Assembly: GCA_038246575.1 (NCBI GenBank)
Contig: JBBRVU010000106.1
Location: 1-14,066 of the forward strand
Source of the DNA: JACCUZ01 sp038246575
GTDB lineage: Bacteria; Actinomycetota; Actinomycetes; JACCUZ01
Length of the DNA stretch: 14,066 nucleotides
Direction of reading: 5' to 3'
Shown here: one piece after another, positions 12,566 through 14,066 of the stretch
Numbering within the stretch: the first letter of the stretch is position 1
Layout of the letters: the number at the start of each line of letters is the position of its first letter
The notes under the pieces: generated by a model
The model's input: only the letters and a program-made list of their open reading frames with translations
The model's database searches: none
Told to the model about the DNA's origin: nothing
Translations under genes and position numbers: made by a program

Positions 12566-13966
12566 ATGACCACGCCCATCCGCATCGACCAGGACGTCGC
12601 CTCCTCGTCAAGCACGTCACCCTCCCAGCCGTCGGCTGCGCAGCACCGTCGGGGAGCTCGCCTGGCGGTGGTGGTGGCCGGGTCACTGGTCGCCGGTTTC
12701 CTGGCCGCCGTTGCCCTCGTCGCCGCGCCTTTGGTGCCCGCCACCGAGAGTGCCCTCACTGGGGCGGTGCTGTGCGGCTTCGCGCTCGGCTGGGCCGCGT
12801 TGGCCGGGTTGTCAGCGCGCTTCACCTCGCAGCCGCAGCAGTGGGCCGCTGTGCCCGCCGTTGTGCTCGGCGCGAGCGGCCTCGCGCTGCTGGCCCTCGG
12901 GTCCGCGGCTCATCCCGTCGTCGACTGGGTCTGGCCGCCGGTGCTGTTCGGACTCGCCCTGTGGATGGTGAGGCGAGTCCGTCGCGACGTGAGCGGCAGG
13001 GCTGCGCGTTGGCTGCTCTATCCCGTCATCGCCGCCATGGGGATCGCCGCCGTGGGCGGGGTCTACCAGACTTTCGGCACGGCCGCTGACGCATCCGTGG
13101 CGATGCCGGGTCGGTTGGTGGACGTGGGTGGACACCGCCTGCACCTCACCTGCACCGGATCCGGCAGCCCGACCGTCGTCGTCGAGGCCGGGGGCGGCGA
13201 GCTGGCCGCCAATCTCGGCTGGATCACCACCGCGGTGGCCCGCGACACCACCGTCTGCGTCTACGACCGGGCCGGACGGGGCTGGAGCGAGGATGCCGAC
13301 CACCCCCAGGACGCCGTCGACATCTCCACCGACCTCGACACCATGCTCCACCGCGCCGAGGTGCCCGGCCCCTACGTCATCGCCGGCCACTCCTTCGGCG
13401 GGCTCTACGCGCAGACGTTCGCGGCCCGACACCCCGAGGAGGTCGTGGGCATGGTGCTCATCGACTCCACCGCCCCTCACTACGACCTCGCCGGCGTGAC
13501 GCCGAGCCCACGTGCCCCCGGGACCTATGACCCCCTGCGCCGGTTCGCGGCGCTGACCTCCTCGGCTGGCAGGATCGGTGTCGGGCGGCTGTTCGCCGCG
13601 CTTGCGCCCGTCGACCTGCCGTCCCGAGAGCGGGACGAGGTACGCGTCGGAACCGCGATCCCGAGCACGATTGGCAGCACCATCGAGGAATACCTGCGGG
13701 CCAACGACTCGATGCAGGAGGCGGCCTCGCTGAGCGACTTCGGCGGCAAGCCGCTCGTGGTGCTCAGCGCCGGCGTCGGCAGCGCCGCCGACTGGCCCCA
13801 GAAGCAGCAGCGACTGGCCGACCTCTCAACCGACGGCATGCACCGTGTCATCGCCGGTGCCAGCCACGAGGCCCTGGTCGCGGACCCGGCGCACGCCGCA
13901 ACCACCAGCCGGGCCATCCTCGACGTCGTCGAGGCGGTGCGCACCAGAACCCCGCTGTCGCGGTGA
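12566..13966 (+). CDS. Alpha/beta hydrolase with N-terminal multi-helix membrane domain
   Basis: This 466-residue protein starts at an ATG with AGGAG (12555-12559) 6 bases upstream; the frame is open further back, but that part overlaps the HD gene antisense. After a Ser/Gln-rich leader come about five membrane helices, residues 32-58, 63-83, 93-114, 121-136 and 148-168. An alpha/beta hydrolase domain then fills residues ~180-460. It has HLTCTGSGSPTVVVEAGGG (oxyanion side), YDRAGRGWSE, the nucleophile elbow GHSFGG with Ser276, and a C-terminal His434 in GASHEAL. The acid residue is not certain. The catalytic domain follows the helices directly, so it is membrane-tethered; its side of the membrane is not clear. 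The substrate is unknown (ester, lactone or amide possible). It shares a dyad-bearing promoter region with the HD gene and is followed by a terminator-like structure. Confidence 0.9.
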   Translation: MTTPIRIDQDVASSSSTSPSQPSAAQHRRGARLAVVVAGSLVAGFLAAVALVAAPLVPATESALTGAVLCGFALGWAALAGLSARFTSQPQQWAAVPAVVLGASGLALLALGSAAHPVVDWVWPPVLFGLALWMVRRVRRDVSGRAARWLLYPVIAAMGIAAVGGVYQTFGTAADASVAMPGRLVDVGGHRLHLTCTGSGSPTVVVEAGGGELAANLGWITTAVARDTTVCVYDRAGRGWSEDADHPQDAVDISTDLDTMLHRAEVPGPYVIAGHSFGGLYAQTFAARHPEEVVGMVLIDSTAPHYDLAGVTPSPRAPGTYDPLRRFAALTSSAGRIGVGRLFAALAPVDLPSRERDEVRVGTAIPSTIGSTIEEYLRANDSMQEAASLSDFGGKPLVVLSAGVGSAADWPQKQQRLADLSTDGMHRVIAGASHEALVADPAHAATTSRAILDVVEAVRTRTPLSR

Positions 13967-13982
13967 CAGCCTGACCTCGGCG

Positions 13983-14020
13983 CGGGGCCCGCCCCGTTGC
14001 CGGGCCCCCGGCCCCCGGCA
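13983..14020 (+). terminator. GC-rich tandem hairpins after the hydrolase gene
   Basis: CGGGG-CCCG-CCCCG (13983-13996) is followed at once by TGCCGGG-N9-CCCGGCA (13998-14020), two strong stems starting 17 bases after the stop codon. GGGCCCCCGG at 14002-14011 can also pair perfectly with CCGGGGGCCC at 14045-14054, giving an alternative larger stem-loop. No U-tract is present, as is common in high-GC actinobacteria. It is a likely intrinsic terminator, though other roles are not excluded. Confidence 0.5.
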
Positions 14021-14066
14021 GCGGGACGTAACCCGCCCAACGGACCGGGGGCCCCCCGCCCGCAAA

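Noticed and set aside
1..14066. CRISPR array, insertion sequence, integrase or attachment site
   Set aside because: No regularly spaced repeats, transposase or recombinase motifs, or terminal inverted repeats were seen.

Overview
The window is a roughly 14 kb stretch of very GC-rich DNA. Strong third-position G/C bias, GTG/TTG starts, ATGA/GTGA gene overlaps, a large LuxR-type ATPase regulator (LAL class) and an XRE regulator with an actinobacterial look all point to an actinobacterium. A Micrococcales or related lineage is a guess only. No RNA genes, insertion sequences, CRISPR arrays or phage genes are visible. It reads as a chromosomal accessory region for transport, redox and stress/xenobiotic functions.

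Layout. (1) 1-1608: a partial XRE regulator on the minus strand, divergent from a thioredoxin-reductase-like flavoenzyme (CPYC motif). A clean palindrome lies between their starts. A small two-helix membrane protein follows the flavoenzyme. (2) 1719-2996: a 12-helix MFS transporter. (3) 3166-5769: four translationally coupled genes with stop/start overlaps: a multi-helix membrane protein, a DUF2306 membrane protein, a 79-residue conserved small protein and a CPBP (CAAX-type) intramembrane protease. (4) 5770-6071: a 302-base gap between converging genes with only a weak hairpin and doubtful micro-ORFs. (5) 6072-10541, minus strand: a 14-helix DHA2/QacA-type exporter and, upstream of it, a 912-residue LAL regulator. 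(6) 10633-11547, plus strand: a second CPYC flavoenzyme, paralogous to the first and divergent from the LAL regulator. (7) 11618-12382, minus strand: an HD-domain metalloenzyme resembling the cyanamide hydratase group. (8) 12566-13966, plus strand: an alpha/beta hydrolase with an N-terminal multi-helix membrane domain, followed by a GC-rich terminator-like structure.

The most notable signal is a 16-18 bp dyad, consensus CCGGTCA-NN-TGACCGG. It occurs once upstream of the DHA2 exporter and twice in the divergent promoter region between the HD gene and the hydrolase. Each copy has a GCGA extension on the side facing the gene it precedes. This suggests one regulator controls exporter, HD enzyme and hydrolase together. 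The LAL regulator encoded between them is an attractive but unproven candidate.

A second theme is repetition. Two paralogous CPYC flavoenzymes are each divergent from a regulator of a different class (XRE and LuxR/LAL). A working hypothesis is a locus for handling a thiol-reactive or disulfide-type compound, with thiol/disulfide flavoenzymes, an efflux pump and hydrolytic enzymes. The gene calls are mostly firm; the physiological substrate is not visible in the sequence.
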